64,000 nucleotides of DNA, from the NCBI RefSeq assembly GCF_014207635.1, contig NZ_JACHIE010000009.1, positions 62,001 to 126,000 on the forward strand. Direction: 5' to 3'. A model generated the notes under the pieces. The model saw only the letters and a list, made by a program, of their open reading frames with translations, made no database searches and was not told the origin of the DNA. Of this stretch, positions 34,832 to 44,756 are shown one piece after another. Source of the DNA: Acetobacter lovaniensis (GTDB lineage: Bacteria > Pseudomonadota > Alphaproteobacteria > Acetobacterales > Acetobacteraceae). The first letter of the stretch is position 1; each line of letters starts with the position of its first letter. The position numbers were made by a program, and so were the translations under genes.

Positions 34832-36784
34832 TTATGATCTTGTTATCGTTAGTGACATGTCCAGGGTTTCCAGCCGGGACGGGGGTGGGGCGGTAGGGGA
34901 CGAGTCCTTTTGCGCTCCAGATGCAAGAAAACGCGCAAGCACTTTCTCGCAGATCGCTCCAGCTGTAATGCCAAAGCGTTCATACACCGCGTTGGCAGGG
35001 GCGGATACGCCAAAATCATCCATGCCAACGAAAATTCCATCTGCGCCCAGCCAGCGTTCCCAGCCAAAGCTGCTTGCGGCTTCTATTCCCACGCGCAAAC
35101 CCTCCTGCCCCAGCACGGCCGTGCGGTAGGCGGCTGGCTGCTGTGCAAAAACCTCCCAGCAGGGGATGGAAACAACAGCCACGTTCAGCCCCCGCTCGGC
35201 CAGATGCTGCCCTGCCTGCGTGGCAATGGCAACCTCGGGGCCCGATGCCATGAGTGTGACGTCCCGCTCCCCCGCACCACAGCTTATAAGGTAGCCGCCA
35301 TGGGAGGGGCCGCCATAATGCCCGGCCCGCCGACCCGCGTGTGCCGGTGGGGGGTGCGGGCACAGGATCAGCAGGGCCGGGCCCTGCGGCCAGTTCAGGG
35401 CGGCCTGCCAGCAGGCAAAGGTTTCCTCCGCGCAGGCGGGGCGGAAAACGGCCAGATGCGGCATGGCGCGCAGGCTGGCCAGCTGTTCCACAGGTTGCCA
35501 GCCGCCGCCGTTATCGCTCAGGGCCAGCCCGTCATCGGTCAGCAGGTAAAGCACCTTGCTGCGCATGAGGGCCGTCATGCGCAAGGCCGAGCGCATGCGG
35601 TCGATGGTCATCATCCCGGCTATGCCGCAGGGCAGAATACCCCCGTGGCGGGCCATGCCGTTGAGCATACCCGCCATGCCATGTTCCTGTATGCCGCAAG
35701 GCTGCGCGGTATTGCTGAAGGGAATGGGCAGGTTGGCGCGGCGCGAGCTTCTGGTGCTCGACGTCGCGGCCAGAATGGCCACATCCTGCCGCAGCATCGC
35801 CAGTGCGCGCAGCCCGGCAAAAGCCGCCTGCTGGGAGGAACTGTCTGGGGCTTCACGCAGGGTCTGCCGCCAGAGCCGCCCCCAGTCTTCGCGCATGGTC
35901 TGACGGGCCTTGCCGGACTGGTCACGCTCAAAATCCGCGCGGGCGCGGTGCTGGGCCAGCCTGCGCAGCCAGGAGCGGCGGATGGAGCCGCCACGCCGGG
36001 CGGTGGGGCTCCATGGGCCGGTCAGTTCCTCCTCTGCGGGCAGGTCGGGCAGGGTGGGGCAGCATTCGGGCATGCAGGCGACAAGGGTGGGTTTTCTGGC
36101 CCGCAGCGTGGCCTGAAGTGCCGCCATAATGCCGCCAAGGTCATGGGCGCGCACTTTGCGCACACTCCACCCCGATGCCCCGAAGCGGGCCAGTGAGTCC
36201 GAAAAGTCAGCCGGGTCGGTCAGGGGGGAAGGGCAGACAAGTACAGCCATCCGGTTCAGGCCAAAGCGGCTGGCCAGTTGCGCGGCTTCCAGCGCGACAC
36301 CTGTAACCAGATCACTGTCGCGCGCCAGTACCCATGTGCGGTGGTTTACCAGGGAGCGGCCATAACGTTTGGCCAGATGTTGTTCGGCCAGAGCCATGCC
36401 TGCCGCCGCGGCCATGCCCTGTCCTGCCGGGCCTGTGGCAATTTCCACGGCCGGGTGCTGGCCGTATTCCAGCGTTGTACCCATCTCCTGCGCGCCGGAG
36501 CCTGTCAGGCGCAGCATGGCAGCCAGCAGGGGCAGCATGGCCGAAGAAGGCACCACGCATCGGTCCCTGTCGGGCCATGTGGGCATTGAGGGGTCAAAAC
36601 GGAGGATGCGGCACCACAGCGCTGTTATGGGCAGACACATGGTCTGGAGTTCGGTCCGGGTATCTTCTTCCGTGCTGGTGGCGGCCAGAAGGGCGCGGGC
36701 TGCCTTGTCCATGCGCAGCACAAGGGCGTCCTGCGTGTGGGAGGCGTGCGAGGCGGTGTGGTTTGTGGAAGATGTGCCGACCAT
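34832..36784 (-). CDS. Degenerate transketolase homologue (probable pseudoenzyme)
   Basis: The 650-residue open frame aligns along its length with transketolase ([25 protein letters not shown] at 117-134, CGIQEHGM at 363-370, [11 protein letters not shown] near 430, [12 protein letters not shown]), so the fold is kept. However, compared with E. coli TktA from memory, most active-site residues are gone: the SGHPG His region is DTRTE; SNGHGS is PSSAM; the TPP/Mg GDG-N pair reads RDS (155-157) and CPSP; the Asp and His of the GEDGPTHQ segment read Asn and Trp (SDNGGGWQ); the phosphate-binding Arg in LSRQ is lost. The TPP-activating Glu367 and one His (GQHP) remain. The frame is intact, arguing for function without catalysis. 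Start ATG 36784 chosen over an upstream GTG. First gene before gap-pgk. Confidence 0.85.
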   Translation of the reverse strand: MVGTSSTNHTASHASHTQDALVLRMDKAARALLAATSTEEDTRTELQTMCLPITALWCRILRFDPSMPTWPDRDRCVVPSSAMLPLLAAMLRLTGSGAQEMGTTLEYGQHPAVEIATGPAGQGMAAAAGMALAEQHLAKRYGRSLVNHRTWVLARDSDLVTGVALEAAQLASRFGLNRMAVLVCPSPLTDPADFSDSLARFGASGWSVRKVRAHDLGGIMAALQATLRARKPTLVACMPECCPTLPDLPAEEELTGPWSPTARRGGSIRRSWLRRLAQHRARADFERDQSGKARQTMREDWGRLWRQTLREAPDSSSQQAAFAGLRALAMLRQDVAILAATSSTRSSRRANLPIPFSNTAQPCGIQEHGMAGMLNGMARHGGILPCGIAGMMTIDRMRSALRMTALMRSKVLYLLTDDGLALSDNGGGWQPVEQLASLRAMPHLAVFRPACAEETFACWQAALNWPQGPALLILCPHPPPAHAGRRAGHYGGPSHGGYLISCGAGERDVTLMASGPEVAIATQAGQHLAERGLNVAVVSIPCWEVFAQQPAAYRTAVLGQEGLRVGIEAASSFGWERWLGADGIFVGMDDFGVSAPANAVYERFGITAGAICEKVLARFLASGAQKDSSPTAPPPSRLETLDMSLTITRS

Positions 36785-37040
36785 CAGCCCTGTGTTCTGC
36801 CCAAGGGAGTGCAGTGCAAGAAGTGCTCCGTGCAACCAGCCCGGTGCTGCTGGGCAGTTAACCAGAGAGCAAATGGTATCTGCAAGAGGCAGTTTCGGGG
36901 CCGAACAGGTGTTTTTGCAGCCGGGTTACAGGCGTAAGGGCTTGCGCCGGGCGCGTGGGAGCGCGAAAGAAGAGGCGGATACCTTGCAAAATATGTGCGT
37001 CTGGCGCGCTACCTTGTTTCAAGTGGAGAGTGGTCCGGTC

Positions 37041-37517
37041 ATGCTGTCTGTTTTTCATGCCGCAAAAGGGGGGCGCGCTGTTGGGGCGGCGCTCTCGGTC
37101 TGCCTGCTGGCGGGCATGGTCGGGTGCAAGCCGCTGGACCAGAGAACGTTTGACCCTTCCGCCAGTGTTGAGCCCAAACCGTATATTCCCCCTCCCCCTC
37201 CCGGTCCTCCACCCGTGCCGCCCCTGATCGAACTGGTGGCAGGCACGCCACAGGTGGAATGGAAGGCTCCGGTGGACCAGATTGCGCACAGGGCACTTGC
37301 GCGTAAAAAGGAAGTGCTCTTTGTTGTAAGCTGTCTGGTGCCACCACAGGCAGGGCAGGAGGCGGAGCAGACTGCCCTGCAGAACCTCGTCCAGCATGAT
37401 GGACATGCCATTATGCAGGAACTGGTTGACGCAGGCGTGCCCGAAGCACAGGTGGAAATGTCCGCTATGCCGGATTCGTCGGTGACGAAGCCCACCATAC
37501 GGGTGTATGTGCGATAG
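37041..37517 (+). CDS. Lipoprotein of unknown function with proline-rich linker
   Basis: The 158-residue product has a signal sequence ending in a lipobox-like GMVGC (Cys near 29), a proline-rich linker (PYIPPPPPGPPPVPPL), then a compact alpha/beta segment ending TKPTIRVYVR. The C-terminal part (LVDAGVPEAQVEMSAMPD) resembles domains that build up a periplasmic repeat or OmpA-like fold, but no family is recognised. The frame is open far upstream, overlapping the transketolase-like gene; the ATG at 37041 fits the signal peptide. It is followed by hemA after about 100 bases. Confidence 0.65.
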   Translation: MLSVFHAAKGGRAVGAALSVCLLAGMVGCKPLDQRTFDPSASVEPKPYIPPPPPGPPPVPPLIELVAGTPQVEWKAPVDQIAHRALARKKEVLFVVSCLVPPQAGQEAEQTALQNLVQHDGHAIMQELVDAGVPEAQVEMSAMPDSSVTKPTIRVYVR

Positions 37518-37620
37518 ACGACCGTGCCGAAACATAACAGTATGAAGACACAAGGCCAGACGGCCGATGGGTAAGCCCATGCCCCGACCGTTTCTGACGA
37601 GAAGCGAGGAGAAAGCAAGC

Positions 37621-38892
37621 GTGGGAGCGATCAAGAACGCCCGGCATCCATTTTACGAACACTGTGAGGAAGCGCTGGGGCGGATCAAGCAGCAGGGGCG
37701 TTACCGAACCTTTACGCCACTGGCGCGTCAGGCAGAACGCTTTCCCCTGTATGAGGAATACGTGGCCAACATGCCCGAAGGGCGTGAGGTTATCGTCTGG
37801 TCCACAAACGACTATCTGGGCATGGGCGTTGTGCCAGAAGTGCAGGATGCCGCCATTGCCGCCATCCGCGAGCATGGCGCAGGAGCGGGGGGCACGCGTA
37901 ACATTGCAGGCACCAGCCCGCTGCATAACCAGCTGGAAGCCGAACTGGCCGCCCTGCATGGTAAGGAAGCCGGGCTGCTCTTTATTTCGGGCTATGTGTC
38001 CAATCAGGCCAGCCTTCAGACAATCCTGACATCGATGCCCGGCTGGATCTGTTTTTCCGACCGGCTGAACCATGCCTCCATGATTGCGGGCATCAAGGGT
38101 GCGCGCGGCTCCCAGACCGTTATTTTTGAACATAACGACCTGCAGGACCTCGAAGCCAAGCTGGCTGCGGCCCCGGCCGACGCCCCCAAGCTGATTGCGT
38201 TTGAGAGCGTGTACTCCATGGATGGAGACATGTCCGACATTGGCGCGATCTGTGCTCTGGCCAGAAAATACAATGCCCTGACCTATCTGGACGAAGTGCA
38301 TGCCGTAGGGCTGTACGGGCAGGAAGGGGGCGGCGTCTCACAGCGTGATGGTGTGGCCGATCAGGTGGACATTATTGAGGGCACGCTGGCCAAGGGCTTT
38401 GGCGTGCATGGAGGGTACATTACCGCTTCGGCCGGGATTGTGGATTTTCTGCGCTCAACGGCATCGGGGTTTATTTTCACCACATCCCTGCCACCCTCCG
38501 TGGTGGGGGCAGCGCTGACCAGCGTGCGCAAGGTGCGGGCGGAAAACTGGCGGCGTGAAGCCCTGTTCGAGCGTGTGCACACCATGCGCCAGCGCCTGCG
38601 GGCTGCCGGTGTGCCCTTTACCATGACTCCAAGCCATATTGTGCCCATTCCCATTGGGGATGCCGAGCGCTGCAAGCGGATATGCCGCCGCCTTCTGGTG
38701 GAGTTTGGCCATTATGCAACGCCGATCAACTACCCGACCGTGCCCGAAGGTACCGAGCGCCTGCGCCTGACGCCCGGACCATTCCATACGGATGAGATGA
38801 TGGACGATATGGTGCGCGCCCTTGCGCATCTTTTGCGCGAGGAAGGTATTATTCCCCAGCCCGTTGCGCAAAAAATCGAGAACGTGGCCTGA
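37621..38892 (+). CDS. hemA: 5-aminolevulinate synthase
   Basis: The PLP enzyme (423 residues from this start) condenses glycine and succinyl-CoA, the first step of haem synthesis by the alphaproteobacterial C4 route. Marks: [54 protein letters not shown] and the PLP lysine in [14 protein letters not shown], plus [20 protein letters not shown] favour the GTG at 37621 because AGGAG lies 9 bases upstream and the length then fits the family; an ATG at 37567 would add 18 residues. Confidence 0.95.
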   Translation: MGAIKNARHPFYEHCEEALGRIKQQGRYRTFTPLARQAERFPLYEEYVANMPEGREVIVWSTNDYLGMGVVPEVQDAAIAAIREHGAGAGGTRNIAGTSPLHNQLEAELAALHGKEAGLLFISGYVSNQASLQTILTSMPGWICFSDRLNHASMIAGIKGARGSQTVIFEHNDLQDLEAKLAAAPADAPKLIAFESVYSMDGDMSDIGAICALARKYNALTYLDEVHAVGLYGQEGGGVSQRDGVADQVDIIEGTLAKGFGVHGGYITASAGIVDFLRSTASGFIFTTSLPPSVVGAALTSVRKVRAENWRREALFERVHTMRQRLRAAGVPFTMTPSHIVPIPIGDAERCKRICRRLLVEFGHYATPINYPTVPEGTERLRLTPGPFHTDEMMDDMVRALAHLLREEGIIPQPVAQKIENVA

Positions 38893-38931
38893 TACGGAAC
38901 CAGCCTGTTTCTGGTCTGGTATAGGCTGTTT

Positions 38932-38962
38932 AAAAACCCTCCATGGCAATGGAGGGTTTTTT
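38932..38962. terminator. Rho-independent terminator, hemA and the convergent CBS-MCP gene
   Basis: AAAAACCCTCCAT pairs with ATGGAGGGTTTTT around a 4-base loop, with a T-run on each strand, so it can serve both convergent genes. Its right end touches the stop codon of the minus-strand gene. Confidence 0.88.
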
Positions 38963-40214
38963 ATTGCAGGCTATAATGTGTTGGCAGGCTGTGCATGTTG
39001 TTTGTTATTTGCGCCAGTTCTGAAACATTGAAGAACAGATTGTCGCAGATTGCATTGGTATTATGGACGGTTTCGTTATTCTGGGCGGTGGAAACATTGA
39101 GCTCCTGCATGATCTGATGCAGTTGGAGAATCTCTTCTTTCTGCGCTAATGCGGTTTCTTCAAACTCCTGAAAAGAGCACTTTATTTTATCAACATGGTG
39201 AATAATTCCCGATAATGTCTGGGAGTTATCGCGCATGGAGTCCGAGCAGGTGTTTATGGCATCCTGCAAATAGGAGATCAGCGTTTTTGTGCGGAGCAGG
39301 GATTCCGAAGTCATGCGTGAAAGATTCCGTATTTCCTGTGCAACGACAGCAAACCCGGTACCGGAGCTGCCTACCTTGGAGGCTTCTATGGTTGCGTTAA
39401 TCCCCAGAATATTGATCTGGGACGAAATATTTTTCATGATATTGAGAATTTTCCCAATATCTTCTGACGCTTCCGATATTTTTTCGAATTTTTCTATGGT
39501 GTCGTTAATTTTTACACAGGATTCCCGTATGTTTGTAGACGCATGCTGAATATAATTTCTGGATTCTTCCATTTTTATATTCTGACTTTTGGTTTTTTCC
39601 ATAGTCGATTTTATGCGTTTGTCAGATTCCCGCAAATGCCGGTTTTGCGTTCTGTTGCGCTCCGAAAGGTTTTCGGACTCATCCCTCAGGCTGCGGGATT
39701 CCGCACTGATCGAATGGGTTGCTGTCTGGATTTTAAGCAGTGTTTCATGCAGCGTTACGGTTCTGGTCTGGAGCGTATCTGAAATGCGGTTGCTGTGGAG
39801 GTAGGACACCCGCATAAGATCAAACGGAGTGGCCGTGCCAACATAGCACTGGTTATGTGTGATTATAAAAGACTTGTTAATATCAGATATTTTGTTGTTC
39901 AGAATCTTTTTTGTAAAATCCAGAATAGGTGTTCTGGCCTCCACCATGAGCGGACGATCGTCCATGAGCAGTGTAACCGGGCGTTTATGGTACAGGGCAT
40001 ATGAAAACGGGCTGGACATGAGGGAAAGGAATCTTTGCCTTTCCACAACGCCAACGGGAATATTTCTGGCGTTGATAATGCAAATATGGTGGGTGTCAGG
40101 ATAGTTTCTGAAAATATCCATGACGGCACTTCCAGATTCAGTCGGACAGAGTCTGAACCCGTCTTGCGCGAGGGAACCCATGCTGTGCTGGTCGAATGTT
40201 TGCTGCAGGGTCAT
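38961..40214 (-). CDS. Soluble MCP-like signalling protein with N-terminal CBS-pair domain
   Basis: About 417 residues with no signal peptide or membrane segment. The N-terminal third (about 25-150) resembles a CBS pair (HICIINARNIPVGVVERQRF; SFIITHNQCYVGTATPFDLM). A long coiled coil follows, then a methyl-accepting signalling hairpin with INILGINATIEASKVGSSG and GFAVVAQEIRNLSRMT, which normally docks CheA/CheW. No receptor transmembrane part exists, so it probably senses a cytoplasmic nucleotide or metabolite. Ser/Asn-rich and more AT-rich than its neighbours. The start is uncertain because upstream in-frame ATGs lack good ribosome binding sites. No che genes are nearby. Confidence 0.75.
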   Translation of the reverse strand: MTLQQTFDQHSMGSLAQDGFRLCPTESGSAVMDIFRNYPDTHHICIINARNIPVGVVERQRFLSLMSSPFSYALYHKRPVTLLMDDRPLMVEARTPILDFTKKILNNKISDINKSFIITHNQCYVGTATPFDLMRVSYLHSNRISDTLQTRTVTLHETLLKIQTATHSISAESRSLRDESENLSERNRTQNRHLRESDKRIKSTMEKTKSQNIKMEESRNYIQHASTNIRESCVKINDTIEKFEKISEASEDIGKILNIMKNISSQINILGINATIEASKVGSSGTGFAVVAQEIRNLSRMTSESLLRTKTLISYLQDAINTCSDSMRDNSQTLSGIIHHVDKIKCSFQEFEETALAQKEEILQLHQIMQELNVSTAQNNETVHNTNAICDNLFFNVSELAQITNNMHSLPTHYSLQ

Positions 40215-40476
40215 TTGTCTATTTTTGGTTAAAATAAAAGGGTTTTTTACCGTAATGCCAGTTTTTGCGAAGGGTAAAGTGACAGTTTTATGTCGCTCCG
40301 CAGGCTGCTGCCGTGAGGCGTTACGGGGGAAGCCGAAAAGTCTGCCATGTCGGTCAGGCTTCAAAAAGCAAGGAAATTATAAAATTAATATGAAAGTTTG
40401 ATAAAGAGGCCGCATCATAAAAAGGTAGAAGCATCATCCGGGGCACGGGTGTGCCCGGATGGCGTGCCTATGGCGG

Positions 40477-41253
40477 TTAATGCGCCTGCTTCAGCTTTTC
40501 AACCGCAGCCTTCAGGTCGTCCACAGAGACGGCTCCAGGAATAATCTGCTGTTCGCCAATAATAAAGGTTGGCGTGCCCTCCAGATCAATCGAGCGCGCA
40601 AGAGCGACGTTCTGCGCCAGAGCCGTGGCCACGGCGGGGCTTTTCATGTCCCTGACCAGCCGGTCCGCATCCAGCCCCGCCAGTGCTGCGGCATGGCGGA
40701 TACGCTCCATGCCCGGAGCGGAGGTGTCGGCCATAAGGGCCTGCTGGAACGGTTTGTAAGCGTTCTGCAAACCTGCTGCCATAATGGCCTGGGAATCCAG
40801 CACACTGTTCGGCCCCAGTACGGGAATGACCTTTTCTACCAGTTTCAGGTCCGGTTCAGCGGCAATCAGTGCGTCCAGGTCTGGCAGTACCTTGCGGCAG
40901 TAGGGGCAGCGCGGGTCATAAAACTCGACAATGCTCAGCCTGCCGTGGGGGTTGCCCAGAACGATGTCGCTCGTGCTGTTGCCAAACTGCGCCCTGTTGT
41001 GGCGGACGACGTCCAGCGCGGAAGTCGTCTTCTGCTCCGACGCTTTGCTCTGCATGGCTGCTACGGCGTCGGTCAGGATTGAGGGGTCGGTTTTGAGCGC
41101 GTTGCGTACGATCGAGACAATCTCGGCCCGCTGGGCGGGGGTAAAGCTGCCATCGGCTGCCGCATGTGCGGCTGTCTGGCCGCCCAGTGCAAGCAGGGTT
41201 GCCAGAGCGCCTGAGGCTGCCAGACGATAGAAAGATGAGGTCAGTTTTTGCAT
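40477..41253 (-). CDS. Periplasmic thiol-disulfide oxidoreductase (DsbA/DsbC-like, thioredoxin fold)
   Basis: The 258-residue protein has a signal peptide ending near AAHA (about residue 30), a helical N-terminal segment, and a thioredoxin-fold domain with the active site FYDPRCPYCRKVL (CPYC) and the cis-Pro segment EGTPTFIIGEQ. The layout (helical N-terminal domain plus DsbA_oxidored/thioredoxin_4) is typical of Com1-like or ScsC-like alphaproteobacterial proteins that oxidise or isomerise disulfides in the periplasm. The ATG at 41253 gives a proper signal peptide. Confidence 0.87.
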   Translation of the reverse strand: MQKLTSSFYRLAASGALATLLALGGQTAAHAAADGSFTPAQRAEIVSIVRNALKTDPSILTDAVAAMQSKASEQKTTSALDVVRHNRAQFGNSTSDIVLGNPHGRLSIVEFYDPRCPYCRKVLPDLDALIAAEPDLKLVEKVIPVLGPNSVLDSQAIMAAGLQNAYKPFQQALMADTSAPGMERIRHAAALAGLDADRLVRDMKSPAVATALAQNVALARSIDLEGTPTFIIGEQQIIPGAVSVDDLKAAVEKLKQAH

Positions 41254-41445
41254 GGTGTCCTTATCCGTAAAACCGGACGCTACGGTGCATGCCCACCTGG
41301 GGCACGGGAATACACAGAGTGTTCTACAGGAAAGGTGCCACGCAAGTTGTGTTGCTGATAGCCCCAAAGCAGGGTAATCCAGCTATGAGACTAAATTACC
41401 AAACGTCTGCCCGCCGGACGGGCCCAGAAGTGGAGAGCGCTAGGC

Positions 41446-42882
41446 GTGGCTGCCCGATTCAACAAACACCGTTCTGTCCTGTCCCGCACCGGCTTGTCCG
41501 GTCGCGCCCGCGCGGCAGCGCTTGCTCTTGCCCTGACCAGCACACTGGCGGCCTGTGGGGGGGCGGATAACCATGTGAACCAGCCTGTTGTCAGCGGGTT
41601 TGTGGGGGCTGTGGCGGCGGATGAACCACGCGCGGCTCTGGTCGCGCGGGACATTCTGGCCAAGGGTGGCAACGCGGCGGACGCGGCTGCGGCACTGGGG
41701 CTTGCGCTTTCGGTCTCCCTGCCATCACGCGCCTCCCTTGGTGGGGGCGGGGCCTGCCTTGCATGGCGTCCGGGTGAGCCTGCGGGGCAGGCGTTTGTTT
41801 TTGTGCCTCATGGCGCCACCCAGACCAGTGCACAGGCAGACCGGCCCGCATCCGTGCCCCTGCTCGCACGTGGGCTGTTCCTGATGCAGATGCGTTATGG
41901 CAGCGTGGATTTTGCAGACCTTATTGTGCCTGCGCGGAATCTGGCCTCTCACGGGGTGCCAGTCGGGGGGCTGCTGGCGGCGGATCTGGCCGCGGTCCAG
42001 TCCTCCCTTTTGGCGGACGACAAGGCGCGCGCCATTTTTGGCAATGACAGCGGGCATGTTCTGGCAGCGGATGACATACTGGTGCAGAGCCGTCTGGCGG
42101 GTGCGCTCGAACGGATGCGTATTGCCGGAGTGGGCGACCTGTACACAGGCGCTCTGGCCCAGACATTTATTGAAGGCGCACAGGCTGCGGGTGGTGGCCT
42201 GTCCTCTGCTGATCTGCGCGGGGATGTTCCCGTGGCGGAACCCCCGCTTACGGTGCATGCCCGTGGGCTTGATATCAGCTTCCTGCCTCCTCCGGCCGAT
42301 GGCGGGGTTGGCATGGCGGCGGCCTATATGGCCGGTGGCCGTGGCGGGGAGCGTGTTGTAGCCGCATGGCGGGCGCGCCAGAGCGGCAAGGGCAGTGCGA
42401 CCATGGTGGCCGATGCGCAGGCGCTGCTGAATTCTGGCAGTCTCTCTTCCGGCGGGGCGCTGCCTGCGCTGCCTGCTTCCACATCTTTTGTCGTGACCGA
42501 CCGGCAGGGGCAGACCGTGGCCTGCGCGCTGAGCATGAACAATCTGTTCGGCACGGGGCGTATTGCAGGTTCGACCGGTATTATGCTGGGGGCCTCTCCC
42601 GCACAAAGGCCGCTCCCCCTGCTGGCGGCGGGCATTGTGCATCAGGGGACGAATTTCCGCGCGGCGGCTGCGGCCTCGGGGCAGAATGTGGCGGCTGATA
42701 CAGCGGCCATTGCCTTGCAGGCAGCGGTTGCGGGCGTGCGCCCGCAGGTGACCAATGGCAACGGGCGGGCCAACTTTGTGTCCTGCCCCGGTGGGCTTTC
42801 TGGTGGGGCTGGCCGGTGCTTTGGCTGGACGGACCCCAGAGGGGCGGGTCTTGCGGTGGGGAGCACCCCTGTCGCCCACTAG
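41446..42882 (+). CDS. Gamma-glutamyltransferase-like lipoprotein (Ntn-hydrolase fold)
   Basis: The 478-residue product has a signal sequence with lipobox LAAC (Cys37). The body follows the gamma-glutamyltransferase large subunit: DEPRAALVARDILAKGGNAADAA, SLGGGGACLAW, FADLIVPARNLASHGVPV, then a nucleophile region STSFVVTDRQGQTVACALSMNN. In GGT the nucleophile is the first Thr of a TTH[FY] motif; here that position is Ser345 and the His is Ser347. The protein is about 100 residues shorter than classic GGT. Start is GTG with GGAGAG upstream. It may be a peptidase or acyltransferase of altered specificity, or inactive. Confidence 0.78.
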   Translation: MAARFNKHRSVLSRTGLSGRARAAALALALTSTLAACGGADNHVNQPVVSGFVGAVAADEPRAALVARDILAKGGNAADAAAALGLALSVSLPSRASLGGGGACLAWRPGEPAGQAFVFVPHGATQTSAQADRPASVPLLARGLFLMQMRYGSVDFADLIVPARNLASHGVPVGGLLAADLAAVQSSLLADDKARAIFGNDSGHVLAADDILVQSRLAGALERMRIAGVGDLYTGALAQTFIEGAQAAGGGLSSADLRGDVPVAEPPLTVHARGLDISFLPPPADGGVGMAAAYMAGGRGGERVVAAWRARQSGKGSATMVADAQALLNSGSLSSGGALPALPASTSFVVTDRQGQTVACALSMNNLFGTGRIAGSTGIMLGASPAQRPLPLLAAGIVHQGTNFRAAAAASGQNVAADTAAIALQAAVAGVRPQVTNGNGRANFVSCPGGLSGGAGRCFGWTDPRGAGLAVGSTPVAH

Positions 42883-42946
42883 GTCTGGCGTTGTAAAATC
42901 AGGGGGTGGCGTGCTGGAACAGTACGTCGCCCTTGCCATGTTTTTC

Positions 42947-42969
42947 TTTTGTTCTATATTAGAACAAAA
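42947..42969. promoter_or_regulatory. Palindromic operator-like site upstream of recA
   Basis: TTTTGTTCT and AGAACAAAA form perfect 9-bp arms around ATATT, about 175 bases before the recA ATG. The core GTTC-N7-GAAC has the spacing of the alphaproteobacterial LexA box (GTTC-N7-GTTC) but with the second half inverted. A LexA site controlling recA is the likely reading; it is inferred from position and shape. Confidence 0.55.
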
Positions 42970-43144
42970 CAGGTCCAAATTCTTAACGGGGTTTGTGCCG
43001 GGCTCCGGGCCTTCGTGGTGATGCGTTGCGGAGCAAAAATGTTTGTGGCAGGGGTTTTAAACCCGAACCAACAGGTTTCAGGTTCGGGGCCACGCAGAGG
43101 TCCGGTCTGGGTATTCGGCTCATAAGCTGAGGGAATGGTAGAGA

Positions 43145-44176
43145 ATGGATAAGGCAAAGGCGCTGGAAGGCGCTCTTGGGCAGATTGAGCGGGCTTTTGG
43201 CAAAGGGTCCGTCATGCGGCTGGGCCAGCGGCCCAAGGAACAGTCGGATGTCATCTCCACCGGCTCGCTCGGGCTGGATATTGCTCTGGGCATTGGCGGT
43301 CTGCCCCGTGGCCGTGTGGTGGAAATCTACGGGCCGGAAAGCTCGGGTAAAACCACACTGGCCCTGCACGCCATTGCAGAGGCGCAAAAGCGGGGCGGCA
43401 CCTGCGCATTTATTGATGCCGAACATGCGCTGGACCCCGGCTACGCCAAAAAACTGGGCGTGGATATTGATAATCTGCTGATCAGCCAGCCTGATGCGGG
43501 TGAACAGGCGCTCGAAATTGCCGATACTCTGGTGCGGTCAGGGGCGATTGACGTACTGGTGGTGGACAGTGTGGCCGCCCTTGTGCCCCGTGCCGAACTT
43601 GAAGGCGATATGGGGGACAGCCATGTGGGCCTGCATGCCCGCCTGATGAGCCAGGCCCTGCGCAAGCTGACCGGCACAGTCGCACGTTCCAATACGCTGA
43701 TGATCTTTTTGAACCAGATCCGCCTTAAAATCGGTGTGATGTTCGGCAACCCCGAAACCACAACGGGCGGGAATGCGCTCAAGTTCTATTCCTCTGTCCG
43801 TCTGGATATCCGCCGCATCGGCTCGATCAAGGACAAGGACGAGGTCACGGGCAACCAGACGCGCGTCAAGGTCGTCAAGAACAAGATGGCCCCGCCCTTC
43901 CGTCAGGTCGAGTTTGACATCATGTACGGTGAAGGCATCAGCAAGGTGGGGGAACTCATCGACCTTGGTGTAAAGGCCGGCGTGGTGGAAAAATCCGGCG
44001 CATGGTTCTCCTACGACAGCCAGCGTATTGGTCAGGGGCGCGAGAACGCCAAGCAGTTCCTGCGCGATCACCCGGAAATGGCGGCGGATATTGAGCGCAA
44101 GGTGCGTGAACACGCAGGCGTTGTGGCTGAAGCCATGATGGTCGCCCCCGAGCATGATGCCGAGGGCGAAGACTAA
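43145..44176 (+). CDS. recA: Recombinase RecA
   Basis: The 343-residue recombinase has the Walker [10 protein letters not shown] (63-71), [11 protein letters not shown], the [15 protein letters not shown] segment, Walker [14 protein letters not shown], loop L2 region [20 protein letters not shown], and C-terminal [15 protein letters not shown]. It drives homologous recombination and triggers LexA self-cleavage. The stop is immediately followed by the end of the convergent GNAT gene, with no terminator seen. Confidence 0.98.
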   Translation: MDKAKALEGALGQIERAFGKGSVMRLGQRPKEQSDVISTGSLGLDIALGIGGLPRGRVVEIYGPESSGKTTLALHAIAEAQKRGGTCAFIDAEHALDPGYAKKLGVDIDNLLISQPDAGEQALEIADTLVRSGAIDVLVVDSVAALVPRAELEGDMGDSHVGLHARLMSQALRKLTGTVARSNTLMIFLNQIRLKIGVMFGNPETTTGGNALKFYSSVRLDIRRIGSIKDKDEVTGNQTRVKVVKNKMAPPFRQVEFDIMYGEGISKVGELIDLGVKAGVVEKSGAWFSYDSQRIGQGRENAKQFLRDHPEMAADIERKVREHAGVVAEAMMVAPEHDAEGED

Positions 44177-44692
44177 CTACCCGATACGGCGGGAGAGCAG
44201 GCAGGCCTGTGGGTCGTATGATGCCAGAATGGCCTGTTCTTCCGCGCTGGTCACATCTGGCACAAACCCCTGCCGCGCCCAGAACTGAAGGGCATGGCGG
44301 GTGGATGTCAGGGTCAGTGTGCTCAGGCCCGCCTTGCGCGCGGCGTCTTCGGCCCGGGCAATGGCCATTTGTGCGTAGCCCCTGCCGCGCCCGGCCGGGG
44401 CTACGGCCACATCATGAACATACCAGCGGTCCGCCGGAGTTGGCAGGGTGCCGAGCAGGGTGTTCAGCGGGGGGGAAAGCAATCCCCGCCATGGGTGGCT
44501 GATCAGGTATCCCCCAAACGTCCCATCCAGTATCAGGCTCAGGCAGCCTGTGGGCGCAAGGCGCAGGCGTTCGGCAAAAATATCTGTCTCTTCGGGGTAG
44601 TCAGGGTGCACACTGGCGGCCAGTGCTGTAACGTGGGCAAGATCATCTGGCGTCATCAAACGCCAGATGGTATCTGCGCGCGAAGTGTTCAT
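44177..44692 (-). CDS. GNAT family N-acetyltransferase
   Basis: About 171 residues with the acetyl-CoA binding motif VHDVAVAPAGRGRGYAQMAI (RGxGxA-type loop) and C-terminal FWARQGFVP. Acceptor unknown. Upstream in-frame starts would add up to 14 residues; ATG 44692 was chosen because it begins just before the conserved domain. It is convergent with recA and divergent from the ModE-like gene. Confidence 0.8.
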   Translation of the reverse strand: MNTSRADTIWRLMTPDDLAHVTALAASVHPDYPEETDIFAERLRLAPTGCLSLILDGTFGGYLISHPWRGLLSPPLNTLLGTLPTPADRWYVHDVAVAPAGRGRGYAQMAIARAEDAARKAGLSTLTLTSTRHALQFWARQGFVPDVTSAEEQAILASYDPQACLLSRRIG

Positions 44693-44756
44693 ACCAAGGT
44701 TCCGCTCTTTATGCGTGGTGTTGCACGGAGCCACTTATGACTGAAAAGCAGAGATC

